NCBI GenBank assembly: GCA_013822735.1
Contig: PNKZ01000011.1
Location: 62,001 to 126,000, forward strand
Length of the DNA stretch: 64,000 bases
Origin: Pirellula sp.
GTDB taxonomy: Bacteria > Planctomycetota > Planctomycetia > Pirellulales > PNKZ01
Direction: 5' to 3'
This document shows, piece by piece, positions 44,801 to 48,122 of this stretch; the first letter of the stretch is position 1; each line of letters begins with the position of its first letter. A program made the position numbers and the translations under genes. The notes beneath the pieces are model-generated. The model saw nothing but the letters and a program-made list of their open reading frames with translations. It did no database searches and was not told the DNA's origin.

Positions 44801-46903
44801 GCCAATCCGGGCAGTGCGCTTAACGGTCTCTACACGATGAGTAAGGTCGTTGTCGTGGATAACGCCATCATCAACGTCAATGGCGCTGCAAACGACAGCA
44901 CCGTATCGATCGGTGACCTCGAGGTGCAAAGTTCCGATACCACGGGTCTCTCGCCCGCCCGCGCTCGCATCGTAGTTGCGAATCAACGATCGATTTTGGG
45001 CGTGAAGACGCTGTCGCTCACCGGTGCCGGAGCGTCGATCATCGACGTCAACGCCTCGGCACTCAACAACCAAATCACCTCCGGCGTTACGACCGGCGTG
45101 GCCGTTGACGGGCTCACGGGTGCGCGCGATCTGATCAAATGGGGTAACGGCGCTCTTTACGTCCGCGGCAATAACACGGGCTTCACCGGCAACGTCATCG
45201 TCGAGCAAGGGGCCTTTTCCATGACGAACGTAGACGCCCTTTCCGCCGCCGGAACGGTAACGGTGCGTCGCTACGGCGTGTTTGAGATTTTGGCGGCAGG
45301 TGTTGCAAAATTGCCGACCTACGAGGCCGGATCGATCGAACGATGGAGCGTGGAGGGGGCGCGTAGCGGCGGTTCGCTTGGCGCTCCGATTAGTTTGGGG
45401 GCCGCGACGTTGCAAGTCGCCGCCGACCAGTTCACCACGAATGCGGTCGTTAGCCTCAACGGCGGATCCATCGAAGGTTTCCTGCGCACGGACGACGTGC
45501 TGAGCGGCAACAACGGCGTGGTCTATCGCACATTGGGCTCGGGCGTCAGCATAGTTTTGGCCGGTAATTCTTTCATCGGCCAAGATCCGCTCTTCAGCGG
45601 ACCCAACGGTCTGAACAACGGCCGTTCCAGCGACATTCAAGTCGGCGGCGGATCCGCCGACGTAAACAACGCCAGCAACCTGACGGAAACTGCGCGAGGC
45701 GTCGTTCTCGAGATTAAGGGCAACATCTCGGAAAGCGGCGGTTCCTTCGGGCTGTCGAAGCAGTCGGGCGATACGGTCATCCTGTCCGGCACCAATACCT
45801 ACTCCGGCGTCACAAATATCGCCGGCGGTACGTTGGTCGCAGGATCGACCGGCGGCATCTCACCGAACAGCGTCGTGCGGATGTACGGCGCAAGCGTTTT
45901 GGACATCAGCGGAAACGACATTTCCACGCGCGGTTTGGTGAGCGCCGCCGTCACCGGCGATTTCGTAAGCTCCGCAGGCTTCGTGACCAATAGCGCCACG
46001 ACGATGAACACCCTCACGGTAAACACCTCCGCTGCGAACGCGAGCTTCGGCGGCGTTATTCAGAACAATATCGGTCTTACGAAGACGGGCGCGTTTTCCC
46101 AGACTCTTTCCGGAGCTAATACTTATAGCGGTGCGACGACGGTAACGACGGGAACTCTTACTGTTGACGGCTCGATTGCGGGATCTGGCGTGACCGTCCA
46201 GAGCGGCGGCCGCATTAACGGCGGCAACGTTACTGCGACGACGTTGGTCAGCACGCCCGGCGTGGTCGCAACGTCGATTAGCGTGCAATCTGGAGGCGTC
46301 TTCAGCACCGGATCAAATACGGCCGTTGGAACGAACAACAACGGCGTCGGTCAACTCAATGTTACCGGGGCTACGAATAACGTGACCTGGGCCGGCGGCT
46401 CAACCATGAATTTCGATTTCCTGAGCACCACCGGTACCGCCGGCACTCATTGGGATTACTTGTTAATCGACGGAAATCTCCAATTTGATACGTCGGGAAC
46501 GTTCGGAATCAACGTCGATGCTTGGCTTCCCACGAATACCGGCTACGGTCAGAATAGCTTCGCTAGCAACGGAACCTACCAATGGAAGTGGGTAACCGCC
46601 GGTGGCATCGTAGACAGTGCTAATAACCCGATTTCGGATAACTCCTACCTCTCGATGTTCAACGTGGGCGGAGGCGGAGTTTTCGCCGGCTCCGTCGCGA
46701 ATTACGCGCCCTCTGCTGGCTTTAATTTTTGGGTCAGCAAGCAAGGTCCAAGTCTCTACATGAATTACGGATTGCGCACCGTTCCGGAGCCGGGAAGCTT
46801 GACTCTGATCGGACTCGCCGCGCTCGGGCTGGCGGGCTATCGCCGCCTACGTAAAAAGCCGACGCCGCTTGACCAAATCGAGAACGTAGCGGACAAAGAA
46901 TAA
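23378..46903 (+). CDS. Giant PATR beta-strand repeat protein with PEP-CTERM tail (7,841 aa)
   Basis: A complete giant surface protein, roughly 0.75 MDa estimated from length. An in-frame TAG at 23360-23362 makes the ATG at 23378 the first possible start; no clear Shine-Dalgarno is seen. Residues 1-162 are an unusual leader with hydrophobic segments at about 29-42, 94-112 (followed by TRRR) and 145-157, ending in VWA|AN, a likely signal-peptidase site. The mature part begins with the W-rich module (NGDSVWNQ...DGLNWLP) typical of this family. Hundreds of PATR strands follow, rich in Gly/Thr/Asn/Ser, with about nine 'VGxxVSGxGIPxGT' units and at least five 'YRLGxG' modules. The last 200 residues resemble the end of the preceding giant protein and finish with VPEPGS, a hydrophobic helix and YRRLRKK. 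Surface exposure and exosortase processing follow from the family; an adhesin or matrix role is inference. I saw no cysteine after the leader. Confidence 0.93.
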   Translation: MRFCATTPIAPSSCTRRARSSIAIGRLRLVANVFSLLMLCLTARVRADGELLHGANDSSQQIAATESSTIAQGNLRKASSEFVVVTSLFGAELPMLAALLLVVATVGAGTLATRRRSGLTQTIARFPKQSVAGPARVRAVIHRAIVYLVVAALVAGGAPVWAANGDSVWNQPTGDGVSTPLYWFDGLNWLPLNTIPNGTVDNGFTADFSRNPLSVAQQTITLDQNATIGHLILGDLNGNGGYIFSGGTSDNKLIFSNDPFNSTSQRGISILKRSGGNDDIQADVQIYGASPGLDVTVLTGGSNLTLSGRLTAGGIGSAGLNKYGGGTLRITNDLTGTIVSQPIALAQSGNNLGSGSRINVYAGTLESGASNYQLSDNTVWSSVFGLGGADGTTIGLYGAQLNLRNNGTVAATTTQLINYGNNVDVVRDSVINVGPATANVTNKTLGLGTVTINDGTLVVNGTNNFALQIAGFTVNGSAARLFSNQNITAQTMGGGASFNKFGTGTLTISGSTEFAGGINILQGVVFADNAAATNTTRVIVSPGTRLDVSFSGAVPGVFGSDLFLASSVNSANTGFGILSLRTATSGGAPPMPNLSRVRLGPLGGIVALNTGTYPDSPFDQSLLGNGTNMYVTAIGNTTLTSTAVAPAAAAPLGAGSDHRYRLGANTNVTLTLNATNLLVGNNDLIVGMPIQRSTGLTLTSGTLAIDRDNSYTGVTTIYNGAVVSITASGTAGATNPSSIGNRLGTGSTVNIFGTLQTSATNFGIYNGGTAQLTQTLFNLYGGNLFLDNTGITSSGGVGGADNNLRIQLTSVLNMSGGTFRFTGSSTLASSQILTAVNNYGQTALDLRRPVGGTTSPTLSIGNLIRGTGSNSIITFSNNNTLTFGSTGSVNLSYINSVATAAGRLPAYMINTTTNSFLSHGGTGIFDTGYTAQNTLPTDANAVVNVTNGSALTLTTASSEALALRTSVTGGLTINGTSPLTIVGEASPYDASAVVAGLIVDTGTLVANAPVQFGASGTAEAVIFNVTNATFSNNVIANGLTKGGAGTLTLSPTTGTNSNRGNVEKLSGPITINAGTLTVGHQYALGGGSLTNPYSLTDVPVVNLWGGTYAPNVANTYFLSDAVVKGTSIIAPGAANTKIRNLTVQGPVAAVTGTDGTPTSAGTSLTINSNALFVGGNFTASGPTLLNATQNVVVEGGLTGSGSIDKWGAGTLALLGSSTTYSGNIRVYQGALQVQDGRTTVGTPQLGTGMIDVMPGAILRITSPLGLSEPGAAADGNQASITFTAVDPVFQTVGIASITLPASAQGKYYHSTPKVTITGFGSTPAEAVADLDPATGAIIGFHITNPGSYDASGGTPVISIGIETPGTSFAPEGSQLAIHSDRAGLGVLSLMFGGGGATIPQNAQFYAHNGLYGGVVAIDTVGFTASLNLNSAAIHSEGTGENPAIFLGSTLGGTFQGFTIDPIGSGSPTSGNYYLGGGGGLLNINTSALYGGGNAGDGGSLVYIGANSNLNVFESLNMALGGGNIALNNVQFHGNTSIQGGGTLTLGIQGALDSTKFQGLLGGLNFNGNTHPIFAASNSAIGLALLQPSTLLGRATLNSPLNIKNDIYFSGDLGVNTNNANDVIFSGNVYLGTNLQGGLQNGTSRFFNIGNTGGSAGRVYFTGSIMDSRSDQAGHDNQLIKQGVGVMHMSGTNTYTGNTHILAGFIALTHDNDIPSISTGQAVFMQGGGLGVWEAAPAGGTHSTPYADRSLSNTVIIYPQGAGPYGIANTLNGFGIFDVGQGIKFSQVDGSISGGGTLQKQGLGTLVLGANTIGDQYTIANAVTGMNVLGGVLQFNTLSASGDQTQPSAQQMTAAGTTANNSLNVTAMATTAGLAPGMPVNGTNIAPGTKIAAVTGTTTLTLSANASGNAATLRFGGLANMTFQIPSIVTNVTGGTADLVTVSGGSDTSALSIGLPVSGTGIPGGATITQILSATQFRISANATVANTTTGTFTATALNGSMSLTSPNVISLGNIAALTANALTAGMPISGGAIPAGTVILGVDANGNITISNNITANQTNVPLNINGIAANIGNGGTYRYNYSNTVASAYSRNTQVSGPLGLGIDVTSGNTFFYGGSLLANDPNPSYMFRKTGTGTLVTLGTNTASAIEVDAGTWKFAGAHQGWWDNAAVTLAGGKILLDGSGVAGFSTKTASSISFNGGGSIAWTGDKTVNVNTTGLVRTAQGTLILQLSETAGVLGVSNKLVAGSTNFSGGNVTRPDSLSSAGIYSPFILQQDALGVGDFVTDDGANGFKEYSGSYLTDINGVSGPLVVGNFSSNMSIIGDATRSLFAFKTTASISGGQITISSLANTNGKSEVGGILINGSAVTISSNLYFDSSPPGVAATSANPAASGEALIYVAPGKDGTLTGNVFARGLTKFGDGTLVLSGTNQILGNLTVQGGTLQLGASGSGANRVALATPQTFATPLAVNAGGVLDLNGVSYTFDSLGTTGGAAGGIISNSATELGRLIINGFGNPTINTVRSGTTNSTTTVTGLSTSDLFVGQSVSGTGIAAGTFITGITSVVSGTSVINAITLSAAATASGTPVLTFGSIYEGRITGNVRLVKAGLGTMTLGSYNTTNPDAGSNSFTGGTELQSGILTILNPLNLGGADTPAGASTNPGKLELLGGTLRVRINGGNNSGQIIIGNQNTAGINVDLNANSTIDIGNAGSNTGNAIQIGDLRLAGATLSLTAANNYYLKVAGTTTIGDKSANAWTDLVFNTNGPGGAMEFAGRLVGDGLIYKRDNGTGIMRTLVISGTNNGAFGGDNGFRGNILIAGGAVQITGNSGAPIGTGTVTVLPGGQLRIAGNSSLGPSGTMRIGSQVNSWAGVGLDGGFNPTFLNNNSSFASKYGTLLQITTPFYNQILDMSTIGDGRAFLAAGLNFEAGINPTPGSDPNDFVHVQGDPGIRPGKADDFVAGQRVYRLTGGTNGNLALVGVDNTLQNVSGSTFLQIGPIANNFLAVGSVVQGTGNSVIFRQANSFTGGTQIVRGLNVTLDVGANSTADFTNSALGSGYRYASAGVSGTTVTLPSANSALFVGAYVSGTGFAPGTYVKAINGTNITLSSPYTGPGATADVTIGGSVEVYGSLTLGTGSGTGYGGVASLVNSVTGRNYNEIVLRPGGQIIINDVAGEVPGGQGRWADAAPLNLNGGTFVFQQVAAAAVTNGSQSVVSYEKVGALTLSKGGALRVVRTAGAGQAILEFASVQRADGNNGTSALDRGTLMITNSAAITGTGAAATSVLGIISTASTLSPTNYDRLVISGGIGSLGGLSGNTSSSSPVTNNGIAPVWIVDATSNTYVTYNPANSTLDGDTGFQSIVSTTSPGLGQVGYAKVLAAGTLSDSSTASGDVVDITGVQSWTGSGINLYAMRVAASITGNAGTKITFAGGDSRYGGILFNAGTPVVGGGANTNAPNNQTTLDFQDREAVVYVASNITATINSQITQTAGGLTKFGAGALVLAGSNSILGNVVVNGGTLQLNNPYSGNGAASIRDTVNGQTIVLNGNGAGTGAGQAGTTTLIIDSLLANNQADRDSLFSTSVLRVSRTMNSAVIAQGDAVITNANQAVMQNVSSLTFADLGVRSPVFVNFSQAGIAVKNTTTLGANSNAVNVSFGTNLGMVMFDGKVTGGADGRLIKTGNGMLFLNNGTSDFGTSGKVGLEVWGNVQNTATSIVGTTARSGTPFGVSDINLLPGSMIRLADASNISAQRVVANSDLLGLAGVSFGYHNYNVGNIAGLRQSDILALLTAGAAQAGKVQFSSSGSYLGVISLDNGWQYGALDLHQMETSAALGNGKIWLGASTGSGSSLGGQVYFAPTLTPAWINNADQSVGAIYRLGGGGNQGTLILGFNAFENVLKDYGGAKSNVSVGANDFGFNAVSYVNGNFSLTLRTRNSFSGDITAQRDSTLNIENSFALGVGKLVVNEVSDVTNPTNPGGLLQTSGGINIAINNNVDVLGDLRFNGSNDFVIRGNVNLAPAGDGGTRVLQVGTGGAGIMSILGVVSGERSNLVKSGSGTLVLGGQNTYSGTTQLAGTGGNLLVSRSVVANQAGPLGKSDSPILITAGAAVNAIGLGLSGQVTFGRDVTIQLPAGNLGVSIFGNTNYTSRFTGGIAVAAPITGLSELAIQAVTNGRFEMLGTITSSGSAMQVRIGDTGTARNGVVYFGSGPNGTSLNNYLGNTILDNAHIIVGTDSQFAGTGAGIAITSSPFGVGSIQFASSTNGTAIGADGVDRVIPNALATAAVAGNTTMIFEGRGNLTFLSTGTIVNSVPTVTPWNINSDGTLRNRNFTVTNTQGVARFDTNITATGLNGVNLLKQGLGVLTINGAVTTANLNTGDGNYGTGWFVDAGVLSVASDAALGFSGTTLIAAGQHDAGAPADIRMRSTNGTTFGGTLFVNGTFASSRKIIMATNGGSGSTNGVLAGIEVSTGNTLTLNTSPALQSGSVSSATLVKSGAGTLVLNGSTAATLTGLTIGSVNGGGGVVSTNVLSGAPLVDSSTGRVTIGGGTLQLNNISGGSAQNIVIPRLAYSAGSILQLSGGSFGTTLSVNGGSTAFQRQTAGMMTIVSSSLGGQEKFLVSASVAPANDVGGNILAIPSIVTRTAANQDLNFVKYDGTGFVAHTMTSANNFAGMDATKVADISSGGSTTGPAVATTAYALRTSQSIASGGGTLTLASGGLILNGSSGVNVGMRLQFGVTTVATDPFKEALVFVRGGQSSYSELSGGFSALNFTKAGAGILLISGTNSAMAPLSDAGRAVTIASNVVTGDTRDLTIGMLVTGGGFGANTVITDILSVGSAGSFTTSSSSTSTSGSITISGLRRVTIQEGTLRFANQAAVPSTTNGVSTVVVAVNDAGVFDLYGQNLAIGGLSGTGNITNSQSSTTAALSVNLDQSQLLTFNGSISGNLQLIKTGIGTLTLSSPVNSNGSTFANTYSGGTFVDAGQIIGAHVFAPSALGTLAVRTVGALGTGLVTLRGGALDLSMTGTGSTGYTANEFIDGFSVVQVGPNSGLNILVNATNNFGSTNTTSALSYSLGSPTAWSKINNLTLAGSSLTWLGSATANVANVLIAGKFDVTSASTRVFLNTAGNGAITGQISAAGKTLVKAGAGTLFLTNTSTTAPNTVGSWEVYAGALELRQSDGGSSPLGGNSAILLNGATFNVRLEGDNTNTMQMLRTFAANTLIVGSPVGIGQAPDINGDNGYIGIGGATLSTDRLGGGANKTVVMQDLRFGGPLGSALLTYNAGNNYSVQFTKLLMDGRDAYVTINNTPLTIAGAITNSTSSLASGTLVKQGGNSLFINGDNSTTFLGGTTIIGGTVFFGKFEGVVTSLSDSPSSIDETPLDSSDDLRANSNLGKGNILVNPGAAIQFNGTSNVASGAGIVDVRSNLMGNYGIFRVAANAPLSAFNLRLGGVGGPQNGEYFGLANGAGFNGVGKNNGGAIIAINTVYTQTINLARIGDGTAYLGSTTNGVGLHGSYNAASLGAGAGNLYRLGAGSATLYVGSDMANTNILSGTAGLIVGMPNSGLNVDTINGGNGRGTVVLLTANNYTGATTVNRGSTLEFRGAMATSSFASWGTLTAAGLGGTFLNTATGNTNRVAVTLRPSSELRFDNASGLLPDNAANAQGRWADNAAISLDTSILRLIGNRDVEVTETVGDVTVRGGSQVIAQRDYTSRKVALVLGGGTGADLSRATNVTINGLTIAGNNGILQINPNTSAQLGSDERVMLYSNLTTLDPLLSPNGIAALGGVTNGMLAPWIVNGTEAQFLTYTVENGFINAGFNATRSGSLATISAVTERTFINAAASMVAGSGSIALDTYALRADANITLSGTPVAADRIRIRSGGLLTNGAATIATGIEVGPGSGTTEFDIFNNNNLVIGTIGSMATSPITGQITNASNIVKQGAGTLFLDAAQFGFSGNYIINQGAMTIRNKVVATGSTPSINLGGTATTAQMNAGTGGVVVINSFNSSLNLVSDVGGTVASTFTSTAGVSDIIVTSTSGLIVGQPISGNGIPAGAYIGAINTTTLTVGLVDVNGVSLNATVTQTPATGNNFAANVGAMVSLTNVTTTSGATNVTVDSTAGLLPGMALYGFGVNGLTVAQITSPTTFLLSGNPTAAGTGLQLGGVVGPTAFNVGYAIGEGNPMAVLTVNRAAALNSNITSGNLVMNGGIRFGGSTGEQGQTLNFNSGTSNFNLLVRGSLDLGPATLDSKPAYAYISTGVNGNTTTLRIDGQVTGGATLFKTGGQTLDLNNVNTGTLNTNFGGIQINQGVLNIRGNSMGVPVTGATIAAGSLITVPSTTGLVAGMTVYGPGIPVNSTIQSGSITGNTFTINTTATAQTGPQTIFFFSPLNTFASGAPNALLNPTPAIGSSTPLYNGGIGSGALTLYGGTTNIRLDVGTNDNVRQRFWVGSNSSGNSLIVNGSSTLTIDRNTGSYSAKHLAFSDMTIGNSVFSVTSGNYVLEINGATKLVGTPTISVTNSFLLNGTVTDGGSRSAIVKTGGGDLWINNSTSVFGGLLQGAVGANGIGIVVNGGLVRFGDVNSEGGTAMNMATILRNSTIRINPTGNIRISGAANAITFANGQIEQLSSGSQLSLFRIAAAAGTTPTNLQNWLTSNSSGVISLDVTYPTSLNLAAIGNGAFFLGASAGVSYTGTTLGVGAGNLYRLGGGTNTLTMDAASTTTGVLTGTAGVLYGSQAANGNGTVLLADVNNYSGNTVVSRSTSLLFNIAATGATTHSLGNAGQVDVFGTIEARTNGSFRNFAGTANQNTVVLHPGSVLFLNNNVTTANYNRWNDSTAINLDGAQLQINSLSNSAVATNLEDVGAITYGRGATISVANQGTGAVGLRTPSFTRTNVGTIQILTGDADNGSNVGLGRGTIGTANVDNLFAGAGVGLATNVTPSGVVNGMLPAYIINGTDSRFVTYGTNGFVNAPFTKTVSGGDLNATPIVSTDIVDVSAAALTLVQDVSLYALRINQSINSGVGQYNTITFSNGTTDADRGGLIITNPSDNSSVTIGADLKFGTDGDKEGVVFINAVGTNRTATMSGDIYAGSMTKFGTGTLIMAKDQTANARGIGAGGFTGNWTVNQGTLQLNTFGASGTGVITLNPSSPNTAAGTTLSLNANPGSALNGLYTMSKVVVVDNAIINVNGAANDSTVSIGDLEVQSSDTTGLSPARARIVVANQRSILGVKTLSLTGAGASIIDVNASALNNQITSGVTTGVAVDGLTGARDLIKWGNGALYVRGNNTGFTGNVIVEQGAFSMTNVDALSAAGTVTVRRYGVFEILAAGVAKLPTYEAGSIERWSVEGARSGGSLGAPISLGAATLQVAADQFTTNAVVSLNGGSIEGFLRTDDVLSGNNGVVYRTLGSGVSIVLAGNSFIGQDPLFSGPNGLNNGRSSDIQVGGGSADVNNASNLTETARGVVLEIKGNISESGGSFGLSKQSGDTVILSGTNTYSGVTNIAGGTLVAGSTGGISPNSVVRMYGASVLDISGNDISTRGLVSAAVTGDFVSSAGFVTNSATTMNTLTVNTSAANASFGGVIQNNIGLTKTGAFSQTLSGANTYSGATTVTTGTLTVDGSIAGSGVTVQSGGRINGGNVTATTLVSTPGVVATSISVQSGGVFSTGSNTAVGTNNNGVGQLNVTGATNNVTWAGGSTMNFDFLSTTGTAGTHWDYLLIDGNLQFDTSGTFGINVDAWLPTNTGYGQNSFASNGTYQWKWVTAGGIVDSANNPISDNSYLSMFNVGGGGVFAGSVANYAPSAGFNFWVSKQGPSLYMNYGLRTVPEPGSLTLIGLAALGLAGYRRLRKKPTPLDQIENVADKE
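25180..25530 (+). repeat. 'YRLG' module, copy 1 of at least 5 in the second giant protein
   Basis: Pattern: a short G-x-(V/I)-(A/S)-L segment, an LGNG-type strand, then the YRLG turn, a T-L-x-L strand, a V-G-M-P strand and a closing NSYTGxTxI PATR unit. The YRLG codons lie near 25354. Later copies are near 32254, 34973, 39919 and 43428. Confidence 0.6.
28939..29578 (+). repeat. Three adjacent 'GIPxGT' modules in the second giant protein
   Basis: Three consecutive units of about 60 residues with the cores LAPGMPVNGTNIAPGT, LSIGLPVSGTGIPGGA and LTAGMPISGGAIPAGT. Each is followed by an I-x-x-(V/I) strand and a T/S-rich strand. This is the densest cluster of the module in the window. Confidence 0.7.
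30949..31146 (+). repeat. 'GIPxGT' module in the second giant protein
   Basis: Core DLFVGQSVSGTGIAAGTFIT followed by an Ile-rich strand and a 'LSAAATASGTPVLTFG' ending. It matches the other copies in length and order. Confidence 0.65.
32040..32480 (+). repeat. 'YRLG' module, copy 2
   Basis: Contains LDMSTIGDGRAFLAAG followed by VYRLTGGTNGNLALVG and closes with a NSFTGGTQIV PATR unit. The order of elements matches the other copies. Confidence 0.6.
32548..32733 (+). repeat. 'GIPxGT' module in the second giant protein
   Basis: Core ALFVGAYVSGTGFAPGTYVK followed by INGTNITLS and a closing T-I-G-G. It directly precedes a PATR block. Confidence 0.65.
34730..35190 (+). repeat. 'YRLG' module, copy 3
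   Basis: Contains GVISLDNGWQYGALDL, GNGKIWLGAS and IYRLGGGGNQGTLILG, followed by a NSFSGDIT strand. The element order matches copies 4 and 5 closely. Confidence 0.6.
37729..37918 (+). repeat. Diverged 'GIPxGT' module in the second giant protein
   Basis: Core DLTIGMLVTGGGFGANTVIT, followed by a run of serine and threonine codons (about 37861-37890) in place of the usual T/A strand. Confidence 0.55.
39760..40150 (+). repeat. 'YRLG' module, copy 4
   Basis: Contains INLARIGDGTAYLGS, GAGAGNLYRLGAGSATLYVG, a GTAGLIVGMP strand and a NNYTGATTVNRGSTLEF unit. It is the closest relative of copy 5. Confidence 0.65.
41401..41823 (+). repeat. Two adjacent 'GIPxGT' modules in the second giant protein
   Basis: Cores GLIVGQPISGNGIPAGAYIG and GLLPGMALYGFGVNGLT, each followed by a strand of the type TTLTVG or TTFLLS. 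The second is a degenerate copy. Confidence 0.65.
42295..42482 (+). repeat. 'GIPxGT' module in the second giant protein
   Basis: Core GLVAGMTVYGPGIPVNSTI followed by ITGNTFTINTTATA and an aromatic end (IFFF). This is the last copy before the C-terminus. Confidence 0.65.
43290..43630 (+). repeat. 'YRLG' module, copy 5
   Basis: Contains LNLAAIGNGAFFLGAS, GVGAGNLYRLGGGTNTLTM, GTAGVLYG and a NNYSGNTVVSRSTSLLF unit, in the same order as copy 4 about 3.5 kb upstream. Confidence 0.65.
46781..46900 (+). other. PEP-CTERM sorting signal of the second giant protein
   Basis: Encodes VPEPGSLTLIGLAALGLAGY then RRLRKK and a short acidic tail. It aligns closely with the tail of the preceding giant protein, as does the roughly 200-residue domain before it (shared NNNGVGQL and NWDYL/HWDYL segments). 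Confidence 0.92.
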
Positions 46904-46904
46904 A

Positions 46905-46927
46905 GACGAACCCGGACGTCGTTCGTC
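46905..46927 (+). terminator. Hairpin directly after the second giant gene
   Basis: GACGAAC and GTTCGTC form a perfect 7-bp stem around a 9-nt loop, beginning 2 bp after the stop codon. No U-run follows, so it may stabilise the mRNA 3' end or attenuate read-through into the next gene. Confidence 0.3.
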
Positions 46928-46990
46928 GAAGTGATTGCGTCCGCCGCGGCTGCCGGCCCGTTATCGGCCGCTTGGCACTCGATTCTTGGT

Positions 46991-46994
46991 GAGG
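46991..46994 (+). promoter_or_regulatory. Ribosome-binding site deciding the start of the TPR lipoprotein
   Basis: GAGG within GGTGAGG lies 5 nt before GTG at 47000. The frame is open about 70 bp further upstream, but only the GTG (or TTG at 47003) has this site and gives a normal lipoprotein signal. Confidence 0.55.
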
Positions 46995-46999
46995 TGTTC

Positions 47000-47953
47000 G
47001 TGTTGAATGGGTGGCTGAAATTTTCGCGTCGGAATACGTCCGATCGTCGGCGTTGTCGGATTGCCGTAGTTCTTGGTTGCGTTGCGTTGTTGCAACTCGC
47101 CGGTTGCAAGGAAGAAACGCGACCCGTCAATCGTAAGGCCGTTCAAGGCCAAGTATTGGCGGAACATCCCGGCACCGTCGCCGGTTCGTCGGAAATCGTA
47201 ATTGCTCCGACGATCATTGAACCGGAGCATCTCACGCCCGATGTGCTCGGCACGAGCGCAGGGGTGCTGTCGTCAAATACTCGCGATGCAAAAGAATGGG
47301 AGCGCGCCGGAGCAGCCTCCGCGGGTTTCTCGGCGCTAGCGGGCGGCATCAGCTTCGCTTCCGCTGCGATACCCGCGAAGGGCAAGCAACTTTCGCCTCT
47401 GGAAAAAAGCCTTCAGGCCGGATTGGAATACCTTAACGCCGGAAATTTTTCCGAAGCGGCCGGCAAATTTGAAGCGGCACAAGTCACGGATCCGCGCGAC
47501 TATCGCGGGTTCTTTTTCGAGGCGGTTTGTCGCGCGCAGCTTGAAGATCTAGCTCGTGCGGGCGCATCGATGGATCGGGCGATTGCATTGGCTCCCCGGG
47601 AAATCGAGCTCTATGTGCATCGCGGGAATCTCATGCTTCGCAAGAAAGATTACGGAGGAGCCGTCGACGACTTCTCGCACGTGGTGACGCTTGAGCCCAA
47701 GAACGTGCCGGCCTTGTTGAATCGAGCGGTAGCGAATTTCCATCGCCGTCGCCCGAAAGATGTGATCGCGGATGCGACCTCGGTTATTGAGATTCGCAAG
47801 GATATCCCCGACGCGTTCTTGCTTCGAGCACTGGGGAACATCATGACCGGAGAGCCGGCCCGAGCGCGGCGTGACTACGATGCGGCCGTGGGCGCGGGGC
47901 TTTCCAAGCAGGCGATCGACACTTGGCGCCCCGTTTTCTACCGCGAGGGATGA
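47000..47953 (+). CDS. TPR-repeat lipoprotein
   Basis: A 317-aa protein starting at GTG 47000. Residues 9-36 are Arg-rich, then hydrophobic, ending in the lipobox LAGC (Cys36), so it is predicted to be a lipid-anchored envelope protein. A low-complexity linker (about 40-140) leads to TPR repeats over roughly residues 145-310, visible as alternating A/G/Y helices such as GLEYLNAGNFSEAAGKFEAA and AIALAPREIELYVHRGNLML. TPRs mediate protein-protein contacts; no enzyme motif is visible. It lies 96 bp after the stop of the second giant gene on the same strand, so it may be co-transcribed and help handle or anchor that protein, which is inference. The next gene is convergent. Substrate and partner are unknown. 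Confidence 0.85.
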   Translation: MLNGWLKFSRRNTSDRRRCRIAVVLGCVALLQLAGCKEETRPVNRKAVQGQVLAEHPGTVAGSSEIVIAPTIIEPEHLTPDVLGTSAGVLSSNTRDAKEWERAGAASAGFSALAGGISFASAAIPAKGKQLSPLEKSLQAGLEYLNAGNFSEAAGKFEAAQVTDPRDYRGFFFEAVCRAQLEDLARAGASMDRAIALAPREIELYVHRGNLMLRKKDYGGAVDDFSHVVTLEPKNVPALLNRAVANFHRRRPKDVIADATSVIEIRKDIPDAFLLRALGNIMTGEPARARRDYDAAVGAGLSKQAIDTWRPVFYREG

Positions 47954-48044
47954 CAACGTGCTCGGCAATCCGAGGCGGTGTTGCCGCGGTGCGCAGCGAC
48001 GTGGTTGCGGCCTAGAACCTATAAGTACGAACGGTAAATGACGC

Positions 48045-48080
48045 CGCCCGGAGATCGCGCTGCAGTGCGATCTCCGGGCG
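48045..48080. terminator. Strong bidirectional hairpin between convergent genes
   Basis: A 14-bp perfect inverted repeat (CGCCCGGAGATCGC and its complement), extended by two more pairs (one G-U) around a TGCA tetraloop. It sits 92 bp after the TPR lipoprotein stop and 42 bp after the export gene stop (read on -), as expected for a shared terminator. No clear U-run on either side. Confidence 0.6.
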
Positions 48081-48122
48081 ATAGTCTTCGTCGTGCGACT
48101 GCCGGACGATTCCGGTTCGCCG

